A program made the position numbers and the translations under genes. Source: Embleya sp051903075 (GTDB lineage: Bacteria; Actinomycetota; Actinomycetes; Streptomycetales; Streptomycetaceae). Taken from it: a stretch of DNA of 64,000 bases. Under the pieces are notes generated by a model. The model was given only the letters and a program-made list of their open reading frames with translations, was not told where the DNA came from and ran no database searches. Position 1 is the stretch's first letter. Each line of letters starts with the position of its first letter. This document shows positions 51,625-61,365 of the stretch, piece by piece. The DNA lies in assembly GCF_051903075.1 (NCBI RefSeq), contig NZ_CP182423.1, forward strand, positions 1,054,001 to 1,118,000, written 5' to 3'.

Positions 51625-53154
51625 TCAGGCGTTGGTGACGGATTGGGGGAAGGCGAAGACGCCTGTGGGGTCGTAGTGGTGGGCCACCGACTTCAGGCGT
51701 TGGAGGTTGCCGGCGTAGTAGGCGGTGCCCCAGTCGGGGAGGGTCGCGTCGATGTAGTTGACGTAGGCGCCCGTCGCGCCCAGTGCGGCGAGGCCGTCGC
51801 GGACCGCGTCGACCGCCTCGGTGGCCGCCGCCTGGCCGGCCGGCGTGGTGTTCGCGTAGATCTGGGCGGTGGCCAGGGCCTTGCGGTGCGGGAAGGCGGT
51901 CGCGTCGGGGGCGAGTTCGGCGACGGCGCCGCCCATCGAGTCCAGCAGCAGGTCCAGCCCGACGCGGCCGGCCATCAGGCCCACCACCGCCTGGCCGTCC
52001 AGCGCGGCGGTCAGCACGCGGGAGACGGCGACGAAGGCCTCGCGGGTCAGTCGTCCGCCCTCGAACGTCGGGTGGCACTGGGCGATGGTGTCGGTCGAAC
52101 AGCCGGCCATGTACTTCATCGCGTCCAGGTAGTTCTTCGCCTGCACACTGCGCGTTCCGGGCTGCGTTCCGACCGCGGCGACCAGCGTGTCCAGGAGCGG
52201 GTTCAGCGCGTCGGGAGTGCCGACGTAGCAGCCGCCCACCCGACACGTCGGCGGTGTGCCGCCGGAGATCACGCAGTTCGACCACAGCTCCGGCCGCGCG
52301 TCCGCGATCCACCCCTGCCAGGCCCCGACCACCGAGGGCGTCGCGCCGGCCGGAAAACGCAGCGAGAACACGGTGAGCGGGGGCGCCGGCTCCGTGCGGA
52401 ACGTGAACCGCGTGACCACGCCGAAGTTGCCGCCGCCCCCACCCCGCAGCGCCCAGTACAGATCCGGTTCGGCGCACTCGGACACGGTGAGCACGCGCGA
52501 GTCGGCGGTGACCACCTCGGCCGCGACCAGCCGGTCGCAGGTGAGCCCGTACTTGCGGGTCAGCACCCCGATCCCGCCGCCCAGGGTCAGCCCGCCGATC
52601 CCCACCGTCGGACACGAGCCGCCCGGCAGCAGTCGGCCCGCCTGCGCCAGTCCGGCGTACACCTCGATCAGCCGGGCGCCCGCGCCGACGTCCACCGTGC
52701 CGTCGTCGTGCACCTCGATCCGCGCCATCGGCCGCAGGTCCATCACCAGCCCGTCGTCGGGCACGCTGTATCCGAGGTAGCTGTGCCCCCCGCTGCGCGC
52801 GGCGATCGGCACGCCGTGGCCTCGGGCCGCGTCCAGGCAGCTCTGTACATCCGTCGCCGACGTGCAGCGGGCCACCGCCGCCGGCAACTGCCGGTCGTAC
52901 AACTCGTTGAAGCCGAGCCGGGCCACGTCGTATCCCTGGTCCGCGGGCAGCAACAACCGACCGTCAAGGCGCGCCTTCAACGCCGACCAGTCCGGCGGCC
53001 CGGCCGTCGGCGTCCGCGTCCCGGCGTACGTGCGCGCCCGGGGCGCCGGCCGGCTCACGGCGCCGCGCACCGATCCGTCGGCCGTCGACCCCGTGAGCAC
53101 CAACGCACCGCCGACCCCCAAAGCGGTCAGGAATCCTCGTCGATCGATCGTCAT
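51625..53154 (-). CDS. Tat-exported FAD-linked oxidase (BBE-like)
   Basis: 509 residues. A twin-arginine signal (DRRGFLTALGVGGALVL) is followed by a PCMH-type FAD-binding domain. His124 in ARSGGHSYLGYS and Cys181 in GGSCPTVGIGG are the two residues that bind FAD covalently in berberine-bridge-type oxidases. The BBE motif at the C-terminus is YVNYIDATLPDWGTAYYAGN. It would oxidise a sugar, alcohol or plant/antibiotic-like metabolite outside the membrane. Monocistronic. Confidence 0.93.
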   Translation of the reverse strand: MTIDRRGFLTALGVGGALVLTGSTADGSVRGAVSRPAPRARTYAGTRTPTAGPPDWSALKARLDGRLLLPADQGYDVARLGFNELYDRQLPAAVARCTSATDVQSCLDAARGHGVPIAARSGGHSYLGYSVPDDGLVMDLRPMARIEVHDDGTVDVGAGARLIEVYAGLAQAGRLLPGGSCPTVGIGGLTLGGGIGVLTRKYGLTCDRLVAAEVVTADSRVLTVSECAEPDLYWALRGGGGGNFGVVTRFTFRTEPAPPLTVFSLRFPAGATPSVVGAWQGWIADARPELWSNCVISGGTPPTCRVGGCYVGTPDALNPLLDTLVAAVGTQPGTRSVQAKNYLDAMKYMAGCSTDTIAQCHPTFEGGRLTREAFVAVSRVLTAALDGQAVVGLMAGRVGLDLLLDSMGGAVAELAPDATAFPHRKALATAQIYANTTPAGQAAATEAVDAVRDGLAALGATGAYVNYIDATLPDWGTAYYAGNLQRLKSVAHHYDPTGVFAFPQSVTNA

Positions 53155-53291
53155 ATACCCACATCTCCCGGCGACCCGTGCGCACCGCGTGCCGGCGACG
53201 CATACCCTGAGTTATCGCAAGCTTTATCCCCGAATCGGTCGAAGGCACGCCGGGCTGCGCCCATCGGCCGATACGACGGGGTCCACCCGGC

Positions 53292-53822
53292 TCAGTCCAC
53301 CCCACCGATCACGGCCCTGCCCTCGGCCGCGGCGGCGGCGAAGAACGGACCCAGGTCCTCCAGTTCGTGCTCCTCGCACTCCCCATCCCAGCGGGCCGCC
53401 CCGCCGGCGCGGGCCCAGCCTTCGGCGACCAGGCCCTCGGCCACCCGACGGACCTCGTCCGGGGCGAGGACGAAGGCGGGCCCGTAACAGAACTCGTACT
53501 CCTCGACCTCGTCGCACTCGTGCCCGGTCGCCCCGGCCAACCAGGGGAAGGCCGCCTCCCAGTCGGCCGTGCCCTGCTCGGCCTGCGCCCTGCTCTCCGC
53601 GACCGCGGCGAGCAGGCGGTAGTCGAACCTGTAGGAGTCCGCGCGCGGACGAAACTCGCCGGGGAGCACCCCCGCCTGTTCCGGATCGGGTCGGTCTGAC
53701 GGGTCGATTCGCTCGGGTTCGTCGGCCGGGTCGAAAAAGAGCGTCTCGATCAGTTCGGGCCGCTCCAGTACCGCCGCCGGCACCGACGGTTCGACCTTCG
53801 CGAGCATCAACCACATGGACAT
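53292..53822 (-). CDS. DUF1877-like protein
   Basis: 176 residues from the ATG at 53822. MSMWLMLAKVEPSVPAAVLE opens like the DUF1877 family; a long acidic region and the domain around YRFDYRLLAAVAESRAQAEQ and YEFCYGPAFVLAPDEVRRVA also fit. Soluble, acidic, function unknown. A longer upstream frame lacks a ribosome site. Confidence 0.8.
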   Translation of the reverse strand: MSMWLMLAKVEPSVPAAVLERPELIETLFFDPADEPERIDPSDRPDPEQAGVLPGEFRPRADSYRFDYRLLAAVAESRAQAEQGTADWEAAFPWLAGATGHECDEVEEYEFCYGPAFVLAPDEVRRVAEGLVAEGWARAGGAARWDGECEEHELEDLGPFFAAAAAEGRAVIGGVD

Positions 53823-54220
53823 GGGCTCTCGGTTTCCTTTTCTCGTGTGCGGTCGGCCCGACAGCCGTCCGGTCCACGCGGGGAAGCTATCGGCGGCCAC
53901 GGACACGCCGCCCCTCGCCCGAATTTTTCGGATCGAGGGCATGCAACCCGCGAACGGCGGAGCGCGTGTGCGCAGGGAAACCTCGGTTCGGAGGTGTGGA
54001 TGAACGCGGTTGTGTCGCGGTCGCCGGAGAGAGGGAGGGTCCCGGATGGGGACACCCGAGATCGACGCTCGCCAACGGCCCTGCCGGGAGCCGTACTCGG
54101 GGTTTCGGCGGCGGCCGGCGAATCCTCAAATTCAGCGCAGATCCAACAACCTTGTAACACGCCGTGGTTAGTGTTCGCGGTTCGAGCCGAGACACATCCG
54201 GGAAGCGAGGGTCCGGGCCC
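53823..54220. other. Intergenic region, 398 bp, with possible short coupled ORF
   Basis: It lies between the DUF1877-like and sigma-factor genes. An ATG at 54000 with CGGAGGTGTGG upstream opens a 74-codon frame whose TGA overlaps the sigma GTG (GTGA). Codon use is only weakly biased and includes a rare TTA (Leu), so real coding is doubtful; it may be the leader carrying the sigma promoter. Nothing else stands out. Confidence 0.35.
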
Positions 54221-54802
54221 GTGACGTCTTTTTGTACCCGAGGCCGTGACACCGGCGGCCAGGCCTGCTCGACACCCGACGGCGAGCCCACAGACCTCAC
54301 GGAACCCGCTGACCTCGCGGAACGCGTCTATCGGCAATACTCCACACCCTTGTTGTCGTTCTGCCTCAAACTCACCGGCGGCGACCGGCCGTGGGCCGAG
54401 GACGTGGTCCAGGAGACCATGTTGCGGGCGTGGCGGCACGCGGGCACGATCGCCGACGACACGTCCAACCTGATGCCGTGGCTGGCGACGGTGGCGCGCC
54501 GGATCGTGATGGACGACCGCCGCGCGCGTCGTTCCCGGCCCCAGGAGTGCAGCCCGGAGCCCCTGGAGTACGTTTTGGCCGACGACCAGTGGGAGCCCCT
54601 GCTCTGGAAGATGGCCGTCGCCGACGCATTGCCCTCGCTCACCGCCGCGCATCGCGAGATCATCGCCGAGACGGTGTTGAGCGATCGTGATCCCAAGCAG
54701 GCCGCCGAACTGCTCGGCATACCGGTCGGAACGGCGAAGTCCCGTACCTACTACGCGATCCGCGCCCTGCGCCAGGCCCTGGAGGAGCGCGGCGGCGGAT
54801 GA
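54221..54802 (+). CDS. ECF-type RNA polymerase sigma factor
   Basis: 193 residues from the GTG at 54221; an upstream GTG at 54164 is possible. Region 2 is LLSFCLKLTGGDRPWAEDVV, then QETMLRAWRHAG; region 4 is LPSLTAAHREIIAETVLSDR, then AELLGIPVGTAKSRTYYAIR. The form resembles the SigL/SigK group. The next gene is a membrane protein but not a ZAS-type anti-sigma factor, so its regulator is not evident. It may drive the type VII locus that follows. Confidence 0.92.
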   Translation: MTSFCTRGRDTGGQACSTPDGEPTDLTEPADLAERVYRQYSTPLLSFCLKLTGGDRPWAEDVVQETMLRAWRHAGTIADDTSNLMPWLATVARRIVMDDRRARRSRPQECSPEPLEYVLADDQWEPLLWKMAVADALPSLTAAHREIIAETVLSDRDPKQAAELLGIPVGTAKSRTYYAIRALRQALEERGGG

Positions 54803-54893
54803 GCACCCGAAATTCCATACAGTGTCGCGCGGACCACGCGGCAGCACGGTCGGGTGCTGTCGTGGATGCCCGATGTGGGGAGCTACCCGGCAG

Positions 54894-56411
54894 ATGAGGA
54901 ACATCGATCCGCTCGACTTCTTCGCGGACCACCGCGAAACGATCCTCCGTTGGGGTGGCATCTCGGCCGCCGCGCTCGTGGTCTTCCTGATCCTCCGGTT
55001 CTTCGCGATGCGAATGGGCGGGTGGAAGGCGGCGGCGCGGCGGTTGTGGCGGGAAATCGCGCTGACCGCCTACGCGTTCGGCGGCCCGGCGCGGGCCTGG
55101 CTGCGGTATCGGCGCTCGGTACGGGTGCTGGTGCGGGGCCTGGGTGCGGCGACGACCTGGCGGGACGCGGAACGTGCGCTGGTGGCCGCGAAGTTCGCCG
55201 CTACGCCCGCTCAGCCGTATGCCGCCATCGTCGGCGAGGACACGGTGACGGTGTTGTTCGCCGCCGCCGGGATGCCGTCGCCTCGCGGCGTCTGGCGGGC
55301 GGTCCCCGACGACCCGTGGGCCTGGACGGCCGTTCGGGCGGAGTTGCCGTCGGTCACGCCGGACGCGGAAGGGACCAGGCCGGTCGTCGTCGCGCTGGGC
55401 GAGCGGGACCGGGAGTGCGTGTTCGTCGACCTCGTCGTCGGTCCGGCGATGGTGTGTGTACAGGGTGATCCGCGTTCGGGACCGGCCCTGTTCCAGGCGG
55501 TCGCGGCCCAGTTGGACGCCAGGCTGCCGACCGGGCAGGTCGTGGTCGCCGACGGGGTGCACCGCGACGTGGCCGGACAGCCGGTGCGGGAGGCGTACCG
55601 GACCGCTCGCGGCAGGCCGCCCCGGCTGGGGCTGCCCACGTTCCTGGTGACCCCGGAGCTGCCGGATCCGCTGCCGCCCGAACTGACCGAACCTCCGGGT
55701 GACGAACCGCCGTTGCGGCTGCTGCTCGGCGGGCCGGGACGGGGACACATCCGGACACTGCTCACCGATCGACACGGACGGGTCGCTCTGCCCGGCACGC
55801 CGCTGGTGGTCGTGTGCCATTCCCTCGGCGCGGCGCTGGCCCGCGTACTGCCGACCATTCCGCCGGTGCTGCCGCCGGTACCCGCGCCGGTGGCCCGCTC
55901 CGGAGTGGACCACGCCGCGTGGTTCGCCGAGGAGGAGGCCGGGGCCGAATCCACCGCCGCCGAGCCGCGGGCGGCGCAGCCGGTGGCCATCGGGGAACCG
56001 GCCGAATCCATGGCCGCGGCCGTCTCCGCACGATCCTCGACCGCGGAGCCGGCCTCGGCCCGCCCCGCACCCGAATCGAGCGCGACGGCCACATTCCGCG
56101 CCCCCGCCGCCGGCACACCCACCGGCTCCCCCGCCGTCTCGGCCCGCCGAGAGGCAACCCCCCGCCGGGAACCCGCCGACACCCCCGGCCGACCCCCCGT
56201 CACCGAACCGCCGACCGGCCGCGATCCGTCCCCGATCATCGAGCCCACCCACAGACCCGACCCGTCTCCCCCGGCCGAACCAACCGACGGGCCCGACGCA
56301 CGTCCCCGCGCCGAACCAACCCCCGACCAACCCGATCCGCCCACCGACACCCCCACCGACCGAACCCCCGATCCCGCCCCCGAGCCGTTCCCCCCCGGCT
56401 CCAGGGCCTGA
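54894..56411 (+). CDS. Membrane-anchored type VII locus protein with Pro-rich tail
   Basis: 505 residues. One membrane segment at about 23-41 (ISAAALVVFLILRFF) with a cytoplasmic-looking remainder. A domain of about 300 residues contains alternating strands such as YAAIVGEDTVTVLFAAAGMP and DPWAWTAVRAELPSVTPDAE. Residues from about 340 on are a disordered Ala/Pro/Glu/Thr tail. It precedes the EccC-like ATPase by 171 bp; similar proteins sit beside such ATPases in streptomycetes. It may be a structural component of the secretion machine. No named family recognised. Confidence 0.75.
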   Translation: MRNIDPLDFFADHRETILRWGGISAAALVVFLILRFFAMRMGGWKAAARRLWREIALTAYAFGGPARAWLRYRRSVRVLVRGLGAATTWRDAERALVAAKFAATPAQPYAAIVGEDTVTVLFAAAGMPSPRGVWRAVPDDPWAWTAVRAELPSVTPDAEGTRPVVVALGERDRECVFVDLVVGPAMVCVQGDPRSGPALFQAVAAQLDARLPTGQVVVADGVHRDVAGQPVREAYRTARGRPPRLGLPTFLVTPELPDPLPPELTEPPGDEPPLRLLLGGPGRGHIRTLLTDRHGRVALPGTPLVVVCHSLGAALARVLPTIPPVLPPVPAPVARSGVDHAAWFAEEEAGAESTAAEPRAAQPVAIGEPAESMAAAVSARSSTAEPASARPAPESSATATFRAPAAGTPTGSPAVSARREATPRREPADTPGRPPVTEPPTGRDPSPIIEPTHRPDPSPPAEPTDGPDARPRAEPTPDQPDPPTDTPTDRTPDPAPEPFPPGSRA

Positions 56412-56438
56412 GGGCCTGTCCCGCGGGATCTCGGTGAC

Positions 56439-56468
56439 GCCGCGCCGTCCGGTACCGGACGGCGCGGC
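56439..56468. repeat. 30-bp perfect palindrome between two T7SS genes
   Basis: Fifteen-base arms meet without a spacer (GCCGCGCCGTCCGGT and its complement). An outer pair, GGATCTCGG with CCGAGATCC, extends the stem. It would form a large hairpin in the 171-bp gap and may limit read-through into the EccC gene. Confidence 0.8.
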
Positions 56469-56582
56469 CCGATCCGCCGAGATCCGCCGCGCAGGCCCAC
56501 CGCGGCCCCGCCTCGCCCCCGGACACCCCCGCCGGGGCGAGGCGGGGTCCGTACCCCCTCCCCCACCCCGCGAGAGAGTTGC

Positions 56583-59500
56583 ATGCCCGTGAATCTCGCT
56601 CTCACCACCACCGATCCGCAGGGCCGACGCTCCGATCACCTGCTGGACGTGCCCGATTCGGCGACCGTCGCCGACCTCGGGTCGGTGCTGGGCGCCGCCG
56701 ATCTGTTCCTGGGTGATCGGCGGCTCAATCCCGACGCGCGCGTGGGCGCGAGCGGCATCCGCGCCGGCGCGGTGATCGGTCTCGGCGCTCCCGCGCCGAC
56801 CGAGACCGCGACCCGGGCGTGGCGACCGCCCGGCTCCGATCCGGTCCTGGTCACCGTGCGGCACGTCTCGGGCCCCGGCGCGGGCCGGGTGTGGCGGCTC
56901 GGCCCCGGCCGGCACGAGGTCGGCACCGATCGGGCGTGCGCGTTGCGCCTGGACGGCGGCGGCGCCCCCGCACAGGGCACCTGGATCACGGTCGGCACGG
57001 ACGGCTCCGTCACCGTCGCCCTCCCGGACGACGCCGACGAGGCCGACTGCGGCCTGCGCAGCCTCACCCCGCCGCCGCCCGTCGATCCGATCACCGGCAC
57101 GCCGCTGTCCACCGAGGAGCCCGCCGGCACGCAGGAGGGCGGGCCCGGCGGCCACTCGACCGAGCCCCCGCCCACGGGTCCGGACGGACAGCCCGTACAG
57201 CCGCCGCTGCCGCCCGTCGGCCAACTGCCGCCGCTCGACGACGGCTCGCTCCCCTGGCCGACCTACGCCGACCTGTCCCTCGGCGAGCACCTGCTGCGCC
57301 CGGGCCCGCCGGACGAGCCCGAGGCCGCGGTACGCCCGGCCCCGGACGGCCTCGGCATCGAGTACAACCGGCCGCCGCGCATCGCCCCGCACCTGGACGC
57401 CGAGTCGATCCGGATGATGGGTCCGCCGACCGACACCAGCAAACGCCCGTTTCCCTTCCTGATGATGATCGCCCCGCTCCTGATGGGCCTGGCGATGATG
57501 TTCCTGTTCCGAAGCCTGTTCTTCGTCGTCTTCGTGTTCTTCACACCGCTGATGGCGGTCGGCAACTGGATCTCCGGAAAGCGCACCGGTCGCCGCGACT
57601 ACCAGGAGGCGAAGCGGGTCTATCGCATCCGCCGATCGGCCCTGGAAACCGAGATGCGCCGCGCGACCGTCGAGGAACGCGGGCTGCGCAACTCGACGTT
57701 CCCGGACCCGGCGGCGCTGTTGCTGACCGCGACCGGCCCGGGCCTGGCCCTGTGGCAGCGCCGGCGGCGCGACTCCGACCACCTGACCATCCGACTGGGC
57801 ACCCTCACCCGCGCGTCCCTCAAGAGCATCGACGACCAGGCCCGGGAGAACCACTACCGCAACGTCAACTGGCGTATCGCGGACGTGCCGTTCGGGGTCG
57901 AGATGACCGCCTTCGGGGTGGTCGGGATCGGCGCCTCCGGGGAGTTGCCGCGCCGGATCGCGAGTTGGGCGGTGATCCAGACCGCCGTCCTGCACAGCCC
58001 GCGAGACGTGCGCATCGTCGTGCTGACCGAGGACGAGCACGCCGAAGCCTGGCAGTGGGTCCGGTGGTTGCCGCACCTGCGTCCCGGCCGACTCGGCGCC
58101 GCGGTGGTGGCCCTCGGCACCGACCCGGAGAGCACCGCACACCGGGTCAACGAGTTGATCGCCGACGTGCAGACCCGCACGGACTCCTCGCAGTCGGCGC
58201 TCGGCCCCACCCTGCAGCGCGAGCCCGACGTGCTGGTGATCCTGGACGGCGCCCGCCGCCTGCGCGATGTGCCGGGCATGATCGACGTGTTGACGAACGG
58301 CCCGGCCGTACGCGTGTTCAGCCTGTGCCTGGAGGAGCGCGAGCACCTGCTGCCGGAGGAGTGCACGGCGGTGGTGACGGCGAACGGCGGCCGACTCGAC
58401 CTGAAGGCGTCACACGTGCCGGAGGTGAAGGGCATCCGGGCCGACCTGGTCGACCCCGCCTGGTGCGAGGAGGTCGCGCGCGCCCTCGCGCCGGTGCTCG
58501 ACGTCACCGTGGAGAGCGATTCCGGACTGCCGTCCGAGGTCGCGCTGTTGCCGCTGATCGGCCAGGAACCGCCGGACGCCGAGGTGCTGCTCCGGGCCTG
58601 GGCGCGCCGCCCGGCGTCCACCACGTTCGTCCTGGGCAGCGGGTACGAGGGCGTGTTGCGCCTGGACCTGGTCCGCGACGGCCCGCACGGCCTGATCGGC
58701 GGCACCACCGGCTCGGGCAAGTCGGAACTCCTCCAGACGATGATCGCGTCGCTGGCCGCGGTCAACCGTCCGGACGAGTTGACGTTCGTGCTGGTCGACT
58801 ACAAGGGCGGCAGCGCGTTCCGCGAATGCGCCGAACTCCCGCACACCCTCGGCATGATCACCGACCTCGACGGCCACCTGGTCAAACGCGCGCTGGCCTC
58901 CCTGGATGCCGAACTGCGCCGCCGCGAGACGGTCCTGAACGAGGTCGAGGCCAAGGACCACACCGAGTACCGGGCCAAGCGCGCGCGTGATCCGCGCCTG
59001 CCCCCGCTGCCCCGACTGCTTCTGGTGATCGACGAGTTCGCCACGCTGGTGCGCGAACTGCCGGACTTCGTACCCGGTTTGATCAGCCTCGCCCAGCGCG
59101 GCCGCTCGCTGGGCCTGCATCTGCTGCTGGCCACCCAGCGGCCCGGCGGCTCGGTCAGCAACGAGATCAAGGCCAACACCAACCTGCGCATGGCCCTACG
59201 GGTGACCGACCGCTCGGAGAGCCAGGACATCATCGACGGCATCGAGGCCGCCGGCATCTCGCCGAACAACCCGGGACGTGCCCTGGTCCGCCGCGGCGAG
59301 GGCCCGCCCACGCCGTTCCAGACCGCCTTCGTCGGCGCGGAACGCCCCGGCGCGCTGCCGAGTTCGGTCGCCAAGGCCGCCGCGTCCCGGCCGGTACGCG
59401 GCATCCGGCTCGGCTGGCAGCGCCTCGGCCGCCCGCTCGACTTCTCCGAAGCCGAAGCCGACGTCGAGAACGACACGGACACGGGACCCGAGTCGCACTT

Positions 59501-61265
59501 CGACCCGCACGAGGACCCGATGACCGGGCTGTCCCAGGAACTGCCGACCGACCTGCGCGCCCTGGTGGACGCGCTGCGCGAAGCCGCGGACAGGTTGCCC
59601 GACTTCCGCCCGCAGCCCAGCCCCTGGCTGCCGCCGCTGGACGACCGCATGCGGCTGGACGAGCTGCCCGCCATCCCGGAACCGGCGCCCGGCGCACTAC
59701 CGATGGTTCCCTACGCCCTGCTCGACATCCCGCACCTACAGGCCCGGCGGCTGGCCGCGATCGACTTCGCGTCCTTCGGCCACCTCTACGTCATCGGCGC
59801 ACCACGTTCGGGCCGCACCCAGGTGCTGCGCACCATCGCGGGCGCGGCGGCGCTCACCATCCCGTGCTCCGATCTGCACATCTACGCGATCGACGCGGCC
59901 GGCGGGGGCCTGAGCGTGCTGGAGGCGCTGCCGCACTGCGGCGCGGTCGTCTCGCGCCACGACGCGGAACGCATGGAGCGGCTGATCAACCGGCTGACCG
60001 CCGAACTGACCCTTCGACAGCGGCTGATCGCCCGGCACGACTGCGCGGACGTCACCGAACTGCGGGGCAAGGTGGGCAAGGACCAACGGCCCGCGCACCT
60101 GGTGCTCATGGTGGACGGCTGGGACGCGCTGAGCACCATGCTCGACGACTACGACGGCGGCCGGTTGTACGGCGACGTCGTGCGGCTCCTGCGCGAGGGC
60201 CAGGGCGCCGGGATCCATGTGATCGCCACGTCGGAGCGGCTGTTGCTCGGCGGGCGCCTGGCCGCGCACAACGACCATCGGCTGCTGCTGCGCCAGACCG
60301 ACCCGGGCGACTACACGCTCATCGGGATGCCCCGCAACAGCATCCCGGCGGCGGTGGCGCCGGGGCGGGGTTGGCTCGCGCCGGGGGCGATCGAGGCGCA
60401 GATCGCCTTGTTGCCGTCGATCACCGACGCGCCGGTGGCGGCGGCCGTCGACGGAGAAGACCCGTCGGCGAACGACCAGAGCGACCAGGCCGAGGCCATG
60501 CGGGAGTTGGGTCGGCGGGCGACCGCGCGCGACAGCAACGTGCCGGACGTACGGCGTCCGTTCCGGGTCAACGAGATGCCGACGCTGATCGGCTTCCAGG
60601 AGGCGCACGACCGCATGCCGCAGTCGCTGCGCAAGCCGTTCCAAGCACTGCTGGGTGTGGGCGGCGACGCGGTCGCGCCGCTGACCTACGACTTCGCGGA
60701 CGGCGGCGGGTCGTTCATGGTCGCCGGGCCGCCGCGCAGTGGGCGCACCACGGCACTGGCTGCGATGTGTGTGTCGCTGCTGATGGGCGGCACCCGGCTG
60801 GTCGTACTGACCCCGCGTGACTCGCAGTTGCGCAAGTTGTCCGCGCACGGCCTGGCGCAGGTGCTCACCGACCCCGATCCGGAGCCGGAGGTGCTGGTGG
60901 AGGCGTTGACCTCGGTGCGCGAGCATCCGGTGGTGGTCGTGGTGGACGACGCCGATCTGATGCTGGCCTGTGCCGCCGACTCGGTGTTGCGCCGGATCGC
61001 GACGTCGGGCCGGGACCACGGTCAGGGGTTGCTGTTGGCCGGGTTGGCCGAGTCGATGAGTTCGCTGGGCTGGGTCGGCATGGCCCGGCGTTCGCGGCGC
61101 GGCCTGCTGCTCGGGCCCAAGACGCTGGGCGAGGCGGACCTGATCGGGGCCCGGCTGTCGGCCGAGCAGGTGCGCACGCCGCTCGGCCCGGGCCGGGGCT
61201 GGACCGCGGGCGACTCGGGCGCGGCGATCGCGGTCCAGGTGCCGCTGACGGTCCTGGACGGCTGA
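56583..61265 (+). CDS. eccC-like: EccC/EssC-type FtsK-SpoIIIE ATPase of a type VII secretion system
   Basis: 1560 residues, longer than typical EccC. An N-terminal beta-rich region of about 190 residues resembles the paired FHA-like domains of EssC proteins. A membrane hairpin at about 290-330 (FPFLMMIAPLLMGLAMMFLF onwards) follows. Three P-loop modules: D1 with intact GGTTGSGKSE at about 706 and Walker B LLLVIDEFATLV; D2 and D3 degenerate (GAPRSGRTQ near 1072 and GPPRSGRTT near 1381), with Arg for Lys. It recognises Esx-type substrates and drives export. The architecture is closer to the Firmicutes-type EssC than to mycobacterial EccCa/b. Confidence 0.92.
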   Translation: MPVNLALTTTDPQGRRSDHLLDVPDSATVADLGSVLGAADLFLGDRRLNPDARVGASGIRAGAVIGLGAPAPTETATRAWRPPGSDPVLVTVRHVSGPGAGRVWRLGPGRHEVGTDRACALRLDGGGAPAQGTWITVGTDGSVTVALPDDADEADCGLRSLTPPPPVDPITGTPLSTEEPAGTQEGGPGGHSTEPPPTGPDGQPVQPPLPPVGQLPPLDDGSLPWPTYADLSLGEHLLRPGPPDEPEAAVRPAPDGLGIEYNRPPRIAPHLDAESIRMMGPPTDTSKRPFPFLMMIAPLLMGLAMMFLFRSLFFVVFVFFTPLMAVGNWISGKRTGRRDYQEAKRVYRIRRSALETEMRRATVEERGLRNSTFPDPAALLLTATGPGLALWQRRRRDSDHLTIRLGTLTRASLKSIDDQARENHYRNVNWRIADVPFGVEMTAFGVVGIGASGELPRRIASWAVIQTAVLHSPRDVRIVVLTEDEHAEAWQWVRWLPHLRPGRLGAAVVALGTDPESTAHRVNELIADVQTRTDSSQSALGPTLQREPDVLVILDGARRLRDVPGMIDVLTNGPAVRVFSLCLEEREHLLPEECTAVVTANGGRLDLKASHVPEVKGIRADLVDPAWCEEVARALAPVLDVTVESDSGLPSEVALLPLIGQEPPDAEVLLRAWARRPASTTFVLGSGYEGVLRLDLVRDGPHGLIGGTTGSGKSELLQTMIASLAAVNRPDELTFVLVDYKGGSAFRECAELPHTLGMITDLDGHLVKRALASLDAELRRRETVLNEVEAKDHTEYRAKRARDPRLPPLPRLLLVIDEFATLVRELPDFVPGLISLAQRGRSLGLHLLLATQRPGGSVSNEIKANTNLRMALRVTDRSESQDIIDGIEAAGISPNNPGRALVRRGEGPPTPFQTAFVGAERPGALPSSVAKAAASRPVRGIRLGWQRLGRPLDFSEAEADVENDTDTGPESHFDPHEDPMTGLSQELPTDLRALVDALREAADRLPDFRPQPSPWLPPLDDRMRLDELPAIPEPAPGALPMVPYALLDIPHLQARRLAAIDFASFGHLYVIGAPRSGRTQVLRTIAGAAALTIPCSDLHIYAIDAAGGGLSVLEALPHCGAVVSRHDAERMERLINRLTAELTLRQRLIARHDCADVTELRGKVGKDQRPAHLVLMVDGWDALSTMLDDYDGGRLYGDVVRLLREGQGAGIHVIATSERLLLGGRLAAHNDHRLLLRQTDPGDYTLIGMPRNSIPAAVAPGRGWLAPGAIEAQIALLPSITDAPVAAAVDGEDPSANDQSDQAEAMRELGRRATARDSNVPDVRRPFRVNEMPTLIGFQEAHDRMPQSLRKPFQALLGVGGDAVAPLTYDFADGGGSFMVAGPPRSGRTTALAAMCVSLLMGGTRLVVLTPRDSQLRKLSAHGLAQVLTDPDPEPEVLVEALTSVREHPVVVVVDDADLMLACAADSVLRRIATSGRDHGQGLLLAGLAESMSSLGWVGMARRSRRGLLLGPKTLGEADLIGARLSAEQVRTPLGPGRGWTAGDSGAAIAVQVPLTVLDG

Positions 61266-61276
61266 CCGGCGGCACG

Positions 61277-61332
61277 GGGCCCGTCGGCACGTTCCCGTCC
61301 GCTGCGGACTTCCGGAACGTGCCGACGGGCCC
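61277..61332. terminator. Very strong bidirectional terminator
   Basis: 19-bp perfect arms (61277-61295 and 61314-61332) enclose a second hairpin, GTCCGC-T-GCGGAC. Placed between the convergent EccC-like and Esx-like genes. Confidence 0.85.
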
Positions 61333-61365
61333 TGGCGCCCCAGCCGAAGAGGGGTCGGCCGGCGG

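Noticed and set aside
54660..58346. 1228-residue minus-strand ORF across the type VII genes
   Set aside because: Gly/Arg/His-rich shadow frame; the plus-strand frames carry a membrane anchor and ATPase motifs.
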